64,000 bases of DNA from Natronorubrum tibetense GA33 (GTDB lineage: Archaea; Halobacteriota; Halobacteria; Halobacteriales; Natrialbaceae): assembly GCF_000383975.1 (NCBI RefSeq), contig NZ_KB913017.1, positions 2,345,527 to 2,409,526 on the forward strand. The letters run 5' to 3'. Both the position numbers and the translations under genes were made by a program. The notes beneath the pieces were generated by a model. The model did not search any database and was not told the origin of the DNA. It saw only the letters and a list, made by a program, of their open reading frames with translations. Below, piece by piece: positions 16,755 to 25,307 of this stretch. Numbering within the stretch: the stretch's first letter is position 1; every line of letters starts with the position of its first letter.

Positions 16755-17441
16755 TCAGGTCGTACGCGACGATTGGACCTTTTTGACGCAGGTCGCGAGC
16801 GCGAGAAAGAGCGCGAGCAGCGTAAACGTCACTTCGCCGGCGGCGACGACGCCGAGTGCATCGGCACCGAGATACATCGGTTCGTCTCGATCGACGGGGA
16901 TCGAGGTGTGGTGTGGATCGCCGACGATCGGAATAAAGTAGTCGACGACCAGGTTGCTCGCGTACCAGACGAGCGCGACGGCGACCGCCCAGACGGGGAA
17001 GTCGGTGATCCGGTGGAGGACGAACGCCTGGACGACCATCGCGAGGTGGCTCCAGAAGAGGAACTGGAACATCAGCGGATGCAGGTAGCCGTAGGCGTCG
17101 GAAAAGGCCAGCAGCGTGTACGGCGTCCAGAGCCCGAGAATGATGTTTCCGAAAAAGGCTAGCGACGTCAGCCACGGCTGTTCGTAGCCGAGTTTCCACG
17201 CGGCGATCGCGAGCGCGATGAACAGCGTCGCCATCGGGCTGTCGGGCACCCACGGCCACATCACCGCCGGCGTCTCGGCGAACTGCCCCGAATAGTACCA
17301 GAAGCCGAAGGCCGTCCCTGCGAGGTTGATCGCCACGACGAGCCACGCGAACCGGAGTCCGAGATCCTCGAGTCGCTTCGGAACGGGTGCGAGATACGTC
17401 GGCAACGGGTCACGGTCGGGCAGCCGGGTCGTCGCGGACAT
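16755..17441 (-). CDS. DUF1405 family membrane protein
   Basis: 228 residues with about six transmembrane helices. The segments LVVAINLAGTAFGFWYYSGQ and LYLHPLMFQFLFWSHLAMVVQAF-like helix pairs, and the C-terminal EVTFTLLALFLALATC, match the DUF1405 family of archaea and Firmicutes. The start at 17441 follows the family pattern and leaves a 130-base divergent promoter region shared with the acetoacetate-decarboxylase-like gene. Function unknown. Confidence 0.75.
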   Translation of the reverse strand: MSATTRLPDRDPLPTYLAPVPKRLEDLGLRFAWLVVAINLAGTAFGFWYYSGQFAETPAVMWPWVPDSPMATLFIALAIAAWKLGYEQPWLTSLAFFGNIILGLWTPYTLLAFSDAYGYLHPLMFQFLFWSHLAMVVQAFVLHRITDFPVWAVAVALVWYASNLVVDYFIPIVGDPHHTSIPVDRDEPMYLGADALGVVAAGEVTFTLLALFLALATCVKKVQSSRTT

Positions 17442-17571
17442 CGTTTCACCTATCGTGACGGTCGACAGTCGCAAAACAGTAGCGGTTGTCGGGTATCGAT
17501 CGTCGATACCGTCGCGATCGGTCGATCGCTCCACCCGAGCCACTATCCGGTATCGCGTCGTCACGTCCCGT

Positions 17572-18357
17572 ATGAACTGCGGGACCGACGATGGACCTCG
17601 AGTGACCCTCTCGACCGGCCACGAAATCGCCCTGCCGCTCGACCTCGAGTTCGCGCTCGGCGGCGTCACGGTCCCGGCTCGACGGGATCGACTCGAGGCG
17701 CTGTTGCCGGCCGATCTCTCGTCGCTGGCGATTGCACCGGGTATCGGCTGCGTGACGCTCGTCGGGATTCAGTACCACCGCGTCGGCGGCGGCGGAAACG
17801 ACGGCGAGGGAGCGAACGACGGCGAGACGGGTCTCGAGCCCTACGACGAGTTCGCGGTTATCGTCCCAGCCGTTCGCGGGAGTCGGACAACGCTCCCGTT
17901 CGCCCAGTTGATTGACGGCGAGGTCGGCGGCTACGTCCACTGGCTGCCGGTGACGACCGACGCGTCGGTCGCGCTTGGGCGCGAGATCTGGGGCTACCCG
18001 AAGGAACGAGCCGAGATCACGGTGACGGATGGGCCACGGGGGCTGCGCGCTGTCGTCGGTGATGGCGAAACCGGGATGTCGGCCGTCCGTCTCGAGGTCC
18101 CGCGTCCGCGAACGCGAGTCGCCACCCGCGATCGCGACTGGACGATGTGGAGTTACACGACACTGGACGGCGACCTGTTGCGGTCGCGGGCCCGGATTCG
18201 AGGGGAGATCGCCGTCGACTCGCCGGTGGGAACGTCGCTCGAGATCGGGTCCGAGCTGCGGGCGACGCTGGGCTGCTGGAATCGACCGCTCGCGCGTCTG
18301 TACGGTTCCCGTGCTCGAGCGCGGCTCCACGCGGGCGATTCGGTCGATGCGCTGTGA
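17572..18357 (+). CDS. Acetoacetate decarboxylase-like protein
   Basis: 261 residues of the acetoacetate decarboxylase fold. The diagnostic stretch is VALGREIWGYPKERAEI: the Lys in WGYPK is at the Schiff-base position of acetoacetate decarboxylase, but the second Lys that lowers its pKa in the true enzyme is Glu here. That argues for another reaction on a keto or enol substrate within this superfamily. A Gly/Asp/Asn-rich insert (GGGGNDGEGANDGE) sits near residue 60. Monocistronic, divergent from the DUF1405 gene. Confidence 0.7.
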   Translation: MNCGTDDGPRVTLSTGHEIALPLDLEFALGGVTVPARRDRLEALLPADLSSLAIAPGIGCVTLVGIQYHRVGGGGNDGEGANDGETGLEPYDEFAVIVPAVRGSRTTLPFAQLIDGEVGGYVHWLPVTTDASVALGREIWGYPKERAEITVTDGPRGLRAVVGDGETGMSAVRLEVPRPRTRVATRDRDWTMWSYTTLDGDLLRSRARIRGEIAVDSPVGTSLEIGSELRATLGCWNRPLARLYGSRARARLHAGDSVDAL

Positions 18358-18474
18358 CCCTACAGTCGGTTCCTCGCGAGTGATCGTGCCGATCCGTCTC
18401 GCAGCATCTCGGCTCGTCAACCAGTCGTATCCGGAACGGATACGCGTAAGTGTGGTGGCTCCTAACAGCGGAGT

Positions 18475-19386
18475 ATGACCGAAACGGAGACCGATCTCGA
18501 GGAGCTACGACGCGGGACCGACCTCGTCAAGCGCGGATTCGCCCGAATGCAAAAAGGCGGCGTCATCATGGACGTCGTCAATAAAGAGCAGGCTCGTATC
18601 GCCGAGGATGCCGGTGCCGTCGCCGTCATGTCCCTCGAGGCCGTCCCCGCGGATATCCGCAAGCGCGGCGGCGTCGCCCGGATGGCCGATCCCGCGGACG
18701 TCGAAGAGATCGTCGACGAAGTCTCGATTCCGGTGATGGGGAAGTCCCGTATCGGCCACACGAAGGAGGCTCAGATTCTCGAGGCCGTCGGCGTCGACAT
18801 GATCGACGAGTCCGAAGTGCTCACTCCCGCCGACGACGCCTACCACATCGACAAGCGTGACTTCACCGCCCCGTTCGTCTGCGGCGCTCGGAATCTCGGC
18901 GAGGCGCTCCGCCGCATCGACGAGGGCGCGGCGATGATCCGAACCAAGGGAGAGGCCGGCACTGGCGACGTCAATCAGGCCGTCCACCACCAGCGAACGA
19001 TCAAGGGCGCGATTCGCAAACTCGAGGGCATGAAACACGAGGAGCGCGAGGCCTACGCTCGCGAGATCGAAGCCCCTGCGGAACTGGTCCACGAAACCGC
19101 CGAGATGGGCCGCCTTCCGGTCGTCAACTTCGCGGCGGGCGGCATCGCGACGCCGGCCGATGCCGCGCTCATGATGCACCACGAGTGCGACGGCATCTTC
19201 GTCGGCAGCGGGATCTTCGGCGCGGAGAACCCCGTCGAGATGGGCGAGGCAATCGTCGAGGCGACGAACAACTGGGACGACCCCGAACGCCTCGCCGAGA
19301 TCTCGAAGAACCTCGGCAAGGGGATGAAAGGCGACGCGAACGCCGATCTCGACGAAGAAGAGAAACTCCAGGGTCGGGGCGTCTGA
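18475..19386 (+). CDS. pdxS: Pyridoxal 5'-phosphate synthase subunit PdxS
   Basis: Makes PLP from ribose 5-phosphate, glyceraldehyde 3-phosphate and the ammonia released by PdxT. The 303 residues fit the family. Conserved blocks include [38 protein letters not shown] and [19 protein letters not shown] with the imine-forming Lys, and later [11 protein letters not shown] with the second active-site Lys, then the phosphate-binding glycine segment [15 protein letters not shown]. pdxT is not adjacent in this window. Confidence 0.95.
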   Translation: MTETETDLEELRRGTDLVKRGFARMQKGGVIMDVVNKEQARIAEDAGAVAVMSLEAVPADIRKRGGVARMADPADVEEIVDEVSIPVMGKSRIGHTKEAQILEAVGVDMIDESEVLTPADDAYHIDKRDFTAPFVCGARNLGEALRRIDEGAAMIRTKGEAGTGDVNQAVHHQRTIKGAIRKLEGMKHEEREAYAREIEAPAELVHETAEMGRLPVVNFAAGGIATPADAALMMHHECDGIFVGSGIFGAENPVEMGEAIVEATNNWDDPERLAEISKNLGKGMKGDANADLDEEEKLQGRGV

Positions 19387-19480
19387 TCGGCCGTAGACGG
19401 GAAATAGCTGCTTTGGCGTCCCCTCTCTACGACCGTTCAGCAAGCACCTCCGTTTTTGCCGTACGCCGCCTGCGGTACGT

Positions 19481-20263
19481 ATGAGTCAGGCACCGTCTTT
19501 GACCACGTTCGAGCAGCTGTCCGAGACCCTCAAAACGGGAACCGCCCGGTTACTCGAGGAAACCACCAGCGACGAGTCGGACGAGACGTTGTCGGCGACG
19601 GCAGCAGAACTCTGGGACGTCGTCGAGGAAGTCGAGGACCTCTTCGGGACGATCGATCTCGAGAAGTTGCCGGACGTCGTCGAGGTGTCGGCGTTGCCGG
19701 ACCTCTTCGAGCTAGACGAACTCCCGGAGGCGATTCGTGAGAAGGATCCGGATATAGCGCTGGATCTCAGCACGATCCGGCACGTTATCCACCTCCGAGA
19801 GCTTTGGAACACCGTCGACCTCGTCGATTTTCAAAAAGAGCTGCGACAGCTCAAAGCCGAACTTGAGGACGTCGTCGCCCCCGACGCACTCGACTCCTCC
19901 GGCGACTCCGAGGCGGCTGCCGACGTCGGGTCGTTCGTCGACGACGTGAAAGCCGACGCGTCGGATGCAGCGCTCCAGCAGCAGGCGAAGAAGGCGGCGA
20001 AAACCGCCCGAAGAGGTGTTCTCGAGGGCCACTCGAAATTCGAAGACCTGTACGAGTCGAAACAGCGCGGTTCCGGCTACACCGGCCGACGGCCGGTCTC
20101 GAACAATCCGACGACGGTGTCGTTGGTTCCCGCCGGTCCGCTGCCGGCCAGCGTCTCCACGCGCGTGTCGACCGTCCCGAGCAACGTTCGCGGGGCGAAG
20201 GTCGATGCACTCCCGCGGATCTACGGCCGGCGCTGGAAGACGGCCCGCGGCTCGAAGCGGTGA
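19481..20263 (+). CDS. Uncharacterised haloarchaeal protein
   Basis: 260 residues, not recognised. The first 150 are acidic and helical, with a Leu/Glu/Asp-rich stretch (LWDVVEEVEDLFGTIDLEKLPDVV broken by Pro), suggesting a coiled region. The last 60 are basic, with several Arg/Lys and a Pro/Thr-rich linker before the end RRWKTARGSKR. No signal peptide or transmembrane segment. It follows pdxS by 95 bases on the same strand and may be cotranscribed, though no functional link is evident. Confidence 0.65.
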   Translation: MSQAPSLTTFEQLSETLKTGTARLLEETTSDESDETLSATAAELWDVVEEVEDLFGTIDLEKLPDVVEVSALPDLFELDELPEAIREKDPDIALDLSTIRHVIHLRELWNTVDLVDFQKELRQLKAELEDVVAPDALDSSGDSEAAADVGSFVDDVKADASDAALQQQAKKAAKTARRGVLEGHSKFEDLYESKQRGSGYTGRRPVSNNPTTVSLVPAGPLPASVSTRVSTVPSNVRGAKVDALPRIYGRRWKTARGSKR

Positions 20264-20283
20264 GCCGACGCGACCAGCGGGCC

Positions 20284-20634
20284 TCACCACCACGTACGCG
20301 GTGGCGGAACGAGCCCCACACCGACGAGTCCGAGAAACGCGAGGTACGTTATCGCTCCGCCACAGAACAGCGATAGCACCACGGTTGGCGCGATGGAAGC
20401 GCCGACGGCGACGACGAGCAACGCGACGATGACGGACAGTGCCTGTACCACGGGCCGTTCCCAGTACTCTCGAACGGTCGCGACGTCTCGAGCGGCGACG
20501 AGTTCGAACGCAATCGTGCCGAGTCCGCCGAGGGCGAGCGCGAGCGGCGACAGCGACGCGTCGACCAGAACGAATGCGATACCGACGGCGACGAGAACGA
20601 GTATCGTGAGTGCAGCGTCGGTTCGAGCTCCCAT
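20284..20634 (-). CDS. Small four-helix membrane protein
   Basis: 116 residues made almost entirely of four transmembrane helices (LTILVLVAVGIAFVLVDASL, then ALGGLGTIAFELV, then VQALSVIVALLVVAVGASI, then VVLSLFCGGAITYLAFLGL), ending PPPRTWW. It has no motif I can name. It sits 28 bases after thrB on the same strand, so it is probably cotranscribed. I start at ATG 20634 because the longer frame would run back into thrB coding sequence. Confidence 0.65.
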   Translation of the reverse strand: MGARTDAALTILVLVAVGIAFVLVDASLSPLALALGGLGTIAFELVAARDVATVREYWERPVVQALSVIVALLVVAVGASIAPTVVLSLFCGGAITYLAFLGLVGVGLVPPPRTWW

Positions 20635-20662
20635 CTGTGTCTGCTCGAGGTGACGGTGACAA

Positions 20663-21544
20663 TCAGTCCCGGTACAGCCGCGCACCCTCGCCGACGTGGG
20701 TCTGGTAGGCGCGGCAATCGATCCCGATGTCTTCGAACGCATCGACCATCGCACCGGCGATCTCCCGTTGATCCTGCTGGTGACAGACCGCGAGGATTCC
20801 CGGGCCGGCCCCGCTGACCGTGACGCCGGTCGCGCCCGCCTCGAGGGCCGCCTCGCGGACGTCGTCGTAGCCGTCGATCAGCGCGGTGCGCCGGGGCGTG
20901 ACGATGGCGTCGTTCATTCCGCGGCCGACGAGTTCGGGGTCGTTCCGGGTCATGCCGACGGTGAGCGTGGATGCGTTGCCGACGGTGTCGACGACGTCCT
21001 CGAGTGTGGCGGAGTCGGGGACGACGCCGCGCGCGTCGCGAGTCGATACCGACTGTTCGGGGAGGCAGGCCACGACGGGAATCTGCGCGTCGACCTGGGT
21101 GACATCGTCGTCGGTGACGACGGTAAAGCCGCCCAGCAGCGAGGGAGCGACGTTATCGGCGTGGGCTTCACCGGAGACGAGCGCCTCTCCTTCGGCGGCG
21201 ATCGGGACGAGTTCTTCTCGCGAGAGGCCGCGGTCGTAGAGCGCGTTGAGCGCGACGGCCGCCGCGGCCGCGCTCGCGGCCGACGAGCCGAGCCCTGATG
21301 AGGGCCTGACTCCCTTGTCGATCTTGATGTGGGCCGGTGCGTCGAGCGCGTCGGCAACGGCGCCGACGGTGTTCTGTTTCGGATCCTCCGGGATGTACTG
21401 GCTGCCGGCGCCGGTGATCGAGATTCGCGTTTCCGGCGCGCGTTCGACCCGAACCACGTCGGCGGGCGTCCCGAGGGCGACACCGAAGACGTCGAAGCCA
21501 CTCCCGAGGTTCGCACTCGTCGCCGGTGCCCGCACGGTGAGCAT
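20663..21544 (-). CDS. thrB: Homoserine kinase
   Basis: Phosphorylates homoserine on the way to threonine. The 293-residue GHMP kinase has the N-terminal RAPATSANLGSGFDVFG, the ATP loop PSSGLGSSAAS near residue 83, and the C-terminal GVTVSGAGPGILAV motif 3. The start at 21544 is preferred over one nine codons upstream because the TATA-like CCTTTTTG lies about 28 bases before it. Neither threonine synthase nor homoserine dehydrogenase is nearby. Confidence 0.92.
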   Translation of the reverse strand: MLTVRAPATSANLGSGFDVFGVALGTPADVVRVERAPETRISITGAGSQYIPEDPKQNTVGAVADALDAPAHIKIDKGVRPSSGLGSSAASAAAAAVALNALYDRGLSREELVPIAAEGEALVSGEAHADNVAPSLLGGFTVVTDDDVTQVDAQIPVVACLPEQSVSTRDARGVVPDSATLEDVVDTVGNASTLTVGMTRNDPELVGRGMNDAIVTPRRTALIDGYDDVREAALEAGATGVTVSGAGPGILAVCHQQDQREIAGAMVDAFEDIGIDCRAYQTHVGEGARLYRD

Positions 21545-21933
21545 GCCGATTGCTTCCGAGACTGCAGGCAAAAAGGTAGCGGACCGCGACGGCCCGATGG
21601 GCGATCGATCCCCCAGCGGGGCGACGGTCCAGTCGAACGGTTCGTTCGCGAGCGCGTCCGACGCTATCTACGACGCGTTCTCCCGTCCGCTGCTCGAGGC
21701 CCGGTTCGGCTCGTCCACACCCGCCGTCAGCGCGCCGTAGGTGCTCGAGAGAGGGCCGACCTGCGGAACGACTATCGCTGAGGCTCTGAAACGCCGCTCG
21801 ACGCGCTCTCCACTCGACAAGCGATCGTGAAAACAGCGAACACGGATTCCGGACGTCTTCGGCGGATCGCCGCCGGCAACTCCCACCGAGGGCGATCGGC
21901 TATCGCGGTTCGATTCGATTCGAGCGCGGACCG
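21545..21933. other. Gene-free stretch between thrB and the transducer gene
   Basis: These 389 bases lie between the thrB promoter and the end of the transducer gene. A 47-codon plus-strand ORF at 21598-21740 starts with ATG but has no ribosome binding site or recognisable sequence. I see no RNA gene and no repeat. Confidence 0.4.
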
Positions 21934-24900
21934 TTACTCGTCGTCCGTGTTCCCGAACGTGAACACGTCGTCGTCGTTTTCGACAGTGTCGTCCGCGTCG
22001 TCCTGGCTGCTGGTGTTTTCGACCTCGTCCTGATCGCCAGTGCTCTCGCCGTCGGTCGCTTCGGACCCTGCGTCGGTCTCGGGTTCGGTCTCCTCGACCG
22101 GTTCGAGCGGTTCTGCGATTTCGTCACCGAACTGTTCTGCACCGCTGTCTCCGAGCGGATCGGGAGCGTCTTCACCCGGCTCCGTAGCGTCGTCTCCGAG
22201 CGGATCGGTGCCGTCGTCAGCGGCTGGTTCGGGCTCCGACTCGGATGCCGGTTCGCCGGCCGCGTGGTCCGCGTCGGTCTCCTCGTCGATCCCGAGAATC
22301 TCTTCGGCACCGAGTTCGGTCGCGCCACCCGCCGTCTGATCGGCGTCGGTCGCCGATGGCTCTTGCTCGGTGTCAGCTGCTGTCGCCGGTTCGGCGTCGG
22401 TCTCGGCGGGCTCCGACTCGAGCGCGTTGGGGGCCGATCCCGGGCCGGCCGACGGCTCGCCACCGATCCCCGACTGGGCCGCCGTGTCGGTCGACTCGGT
22501 CTGGAACGTCTCGGTCGACCGCTCCGAATCCGATTCGGTCGGTTCAGCGGAGTCACCGGTCTCAGACTGGCTCGACTCGAGCGTGATCCCCTGGCCCTGG
22601 CTTCGTTCGTCCGTTGCCGTGTTAGCCCGCTCTGTGGACGCCTCGTCGTCGGTCTCGAGTCCAGGCAGGTCCGGATCGTCGTCCTCGTCGAAGTCCAGTT
22701 CGAGATCCGCGCGGTCGGCGTCGGTATCGAACCGGTCGAGCGCCTCGGAGAGCTCTGCGGCCTGTCCGGAAAGATTCGAGGCGGACTTCGTCACTTCGGT
22801 CAGTGCGGTGGTCTGCTCTTCGGCCGCCGCGGCAACGTTTTCGGCTTCGGAGGTGGTCTCCTCGGAGACCGTCGCGGCATCGTCGACCATCGCGACGACT
22901 TCCTGCGTCGAGGCGGCCTGCTCTTCGGTCGCCGCGGAGATCTCCTGGACACCGATGTTGGTCTCCTGTGCGAGGTCGGCGATCTCTTCGAGCGCCTTCA
23001 CGGCTTCTTCGACCTGTTCGCCGGCGTCTTCGATGTTCTCGCTGGTACCTGCGACTTCGTCGGCGGACTGTTCGGTCCGCTCGCGGATCGCCTCGAGGCG
23101 GTCTTCCGCCTCGTCGGCCGCTTCCGCGACGTCCTCGGAGAGGGCCTTGACCTCCTTTGCGACCACGGAGAAGCCTTCGTCGTCCTGTCCGCCCGCCGCG
23201 GAGCGAGAGGCTTCGATGTTGGCGTTCAGTGCCAGCATGTTTGTCTGGCGCGCGATCTCCGAAATCGTCGCGATCAGTTCGTCGATCTGCTGGACCTCCT
23301 CCTCGAGCCGGCGGATCTCGTCGACGGCACCGCCCGCTTCCGTCTCGATCTGGTTCATCGCAGCGATGGCCTCCTGGGCCGCCTGCTGACCCTTTTGGCC
23401 GGTGTCGACTGTCCGTTCCGCGATGTCTGCGACCTCGTTCGAAGAGGCGGCGATCTCTTCGGTCGTCGTCGAGAGGCCGCTCATCTCCTGGTTGACCGAC
23501 TGGAGCGACTCGTTCTGTCGCTCCGCACCGTCTGAGATCTCCTGGATCGATTCGGTGACCTGCTGGGAGGCGGATCGAACCTCTTCGCTCGAGGCGGTCA
23601 CCTGCTCGGAGGCGGTCGCGACGTCGGTTGCGAACCGGTTGAGTTCGGCCACCGTCCCCTCGATCTCCTCGAGCATCTGGTTGAACTCGTCGGCGATCTC
23701 CGCCATCGCCTCGTTATCGCTTTCGGCGTCCATCCGAGCGGTCAGATTACCGTCGGCGGCCGCCTCCATGACGTCGCTGTACTCGTCGGCTTTCTCCTCC
23801 AAGTGACCGTTAATCTCTTCCACCCGCTTGCGTTCGCGTTCGGCGTCCTCGCGGGCGGCTTCGGCCTCTTCGATCTGTTCGCGGAGGGCGACGCGCATCG
23901 AGTCGAACCCGTTGTACAGTCGGCCGATGTTGTCGACGCGTTTGGTTTCTAAGTCGACGTCGAGATCGCCCTCTTCCATCTTGCTCGCTTTGTCGGTGAG
24001 GCGGTCGATCGAGACGGCCGTGTTCCGTCCGAGTACGGCACCGATCAGGCCGATCATGAGCACGCCTGCGAGCGTCGCGTAGATACCCCAGTCGTTGACG
24101 GTGTTGACGAATCCGTACGCCTGACTCTCGGGTTCGTGGGTCACGACGACCCAGTCGGTCCCCAGTACGCGTGCCGAACTGACGACGTAGTCCTCGTCGT
24201 CGCTGAAGTCGTAGGCAGTGGTGTCGAAGCTCAGCGCGGATCCGGGAACCTGATGCGTTCCGGCGCCTTCGGTTCGTGCCGGCTCGACGATGGTGTCGGC
24301 GTTCTGGTCGCCGTAGGCGAGACCGAGCGTCTCGTGGTCTTCGCCGTAGCCCTTGTTGTCGGCCATGACGTTGTTATCACCGTCGACGACCATCGTTGTG
24401 ATCCCGTCGTCGTCGGCGAGGCGGTTCGCGTGCGCCTCGAGTTCCGCCGTGTAGACGATGGCCCTGTCGTCTTCGTTCGGAACCGACAGCACGTAGGTCA
24501 TCACGGTAACTTGCTCATCGCCGAGTTCGCGGTCGACGGTGTAGGCCTCGGAGACCCACGGAACGCCCTCCGTTTCGGCGGCTTCCTCGTAGGCTTCTGC
24601 AGGGACGCCGTCGATCTCGTCGACCGTCGTCGGCTCTTCGCCTCCGGTGTCGAGGTTCGTACTCGCGAGGACCGTCTCCTCGTCGGTGTCGACGTAACTT
24701 ATCGCGTGTGTGTCCGCGTCGAGGTGTTCCTCCCAGTCGAGGAACCGTTCTTCGATCGCGTCCGGTTCGTCACTGGCGACGACATCGGACCAAGCGATCA
24801 CCCCGATCGTATGCTCGTTTTGTTCGTTCCACATCTGCAGATTCTGTGCTTCCTGGCTGGCGAACGACGTGTGATCGTCCTGTACACGATCCTCCACCTG

Positions 24901-25032
24901 ATCCGTGATTCCAGCGGTCGCACCGAATCCGACCAGCCCAACCCCCAAACCGAGTATCAATAGCACGATCCCGAACTTGACCGCGTATCGACGGCGGATA
25001 GCTGATGGTACCAATCGTCGAAAGACGTCCAT
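21934..25032 (-). CDS. Methyl-accepting chemotaxis transducer with a long acidic tail
   Basis: This 1032-residue haloarchaeal transducer has TM1 at about 20-40, an extracellular Cache-like sensor domain at 41-310, TM2 at about 314-336, a HAMP domain at 337-390 with a second HAMP-like helix pair up to about 455, and the signalling coiled coil at about 460-765 with the conserved tip EIARQTNMLALNANIEASR at 592-610. Residues 770-1032 are an Asp/Glu/Ser/Thr/Ala tail with no counterpart in bacterial receptors; it ends DDVFTFGNTDDE. The gene is divergent from three substrate-binding lipoproteins, as in Halobacterium basT-basB, suggesting that it reads their ligand state. Confidence 0.9.
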   Translation of the reverse strand: MDVFRRLVPSAIRRRYAVKFGIVLLILGLGVGLVGFGATAGITDQVEDRVQDDHTSFASQEAQNLQMWNEQNEHTIGVIAWSDVVASDEPDAIEERFLDWEEHLDADTHAISYVDTDEETVLASTNLDTGGEEPTTVDEIDGVPAEAYEEAAETEGVPWVSEAYTVDRELGDEQVTVMTYVLSVPNEDDRAIVYTAELEAHANRLADDDGITTMVVDGDNNVMADNKGYGEDHETLGLAYGDQNADTIVEPARTEGAGTHQVPGSALSFDTTAYDFSDDEDYVVSSARVLGTDWVVVTHEPESQAYGFVNTVNDWGIYATLAGVLMIGLIGAVLGRNTAVSIDRLTDKASKMEEGDLDVDLETKRVDNIGRLYNGFDSMRVALREQIEEAEAAREDAERERKRVEEINGHLEEKADEYSDVMEAAADGNLTARMDAESDNEAMAEIADEFNQMLEEIEGTVAELNRFATDVATASEQVTASSEEVRSASQQVTESIQEISDGAERQNESLQSVNQEMSGLSTTTEEIAASSNEVADIAERTVDTGQKGQQAAQEAIAAMNQIETEAGGAVDEIRRLEEEVQQIDELIATISEIARQTNMLALNANIEASRSAAGGQDDEGFSVVAKEVKALSEDVAEAADEAEDRLEAIRERTEQSADEVAGTSENIEDAGEQVEEAVKALEEIADLAQETNIGVQEISAATEEQAASTQEVVAMVDDAATVSEETTSEAENVAAAAEEQTTALTEVTKSASNLSGQAAELSEALDRFDTDADRADLELDFDEDDDPDLPGLETDDEASTERANTATDERSQGQGITLESSQSETGDSAEPTESDSERSTETFQTESTDTAAQSGIGGEPSAGPGSAPNALESEPAETDAEPATAADTEQEPSATDADQTAGGATELGAEEILGIDEETDADHAAGEPASESEPEPAADDGTDPLGDDATEPGEDAPDPLGDSGAEQFGDEIAEPLEPVEETEPETDAGSEATDGESTGDQDEVENTSSQDDADDTVENDDDVFTFGNTDDE

Positions 25033-25089
25033 AGATACAGTAGGGGTGAGAGTGTCCCTACATAAATTGTCAGCCGCCGTTATCGGAGC

Positions 25090-25105
25090 TGATAATCAAT
25101 TATCA
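25090..25105. promoter_or_regulatory. 16-base palindrome between the divergent promoters
   Basis: TGATAAT (25090-25096) and ATTATCA (25099-25105) are perfect reverse complements around CA, 58 bases upstream of the transducer start. It is the most AT-rich symmetric site in the 275-base shared region and a candidate operator or divergent core promoter. Confidence 0.45.
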
Positions 25106-25123
25106 AAGTGGTATTTTCACCGG

Positions 25124-25165
25124 GGGGAGAGATAGCTCTCCATTCGGTCGAAAAACTCTCTCCCC
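25124..25165 (+). promoter_or_regulatory. Two mutually exclusive hairpins upstream of the first binding-protein gene
   Basis: GGAGAG (25126-25131) can pair with CTCTCC at 25136-25141 in a tight 6-pair hairpin, or GGGGAGAGA (25124-25132) can pair with TCTCTCCCC at 25157-25165 in a 9-pair stem. The two folds share the 5' arm, so only one can form. The 5' end of the transcript is not known. Confidence 0.35.
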
Positions 25166-25307
25166 GTGTTGAAATTTGTTCTGAGGCGGCGTATCCGGAA
25201 AGATCTTCCAATCAGTACGCTGTGTCGAAACTGCGTTCACGCCGTTCGACCGTTGTGAGATACTCTCCATAACTGTTAAGAAATGGAGGGCGGAATTTCA
25301 AACTAAC

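Noticed and set aside
21598-21740. 47-codon ORF between thrB and the transducer
   Set aside because: No ribosome binding site, no homology I can recognise, and Ser/Ala/Arg composition as expected of noncoding GC-rich DNA.
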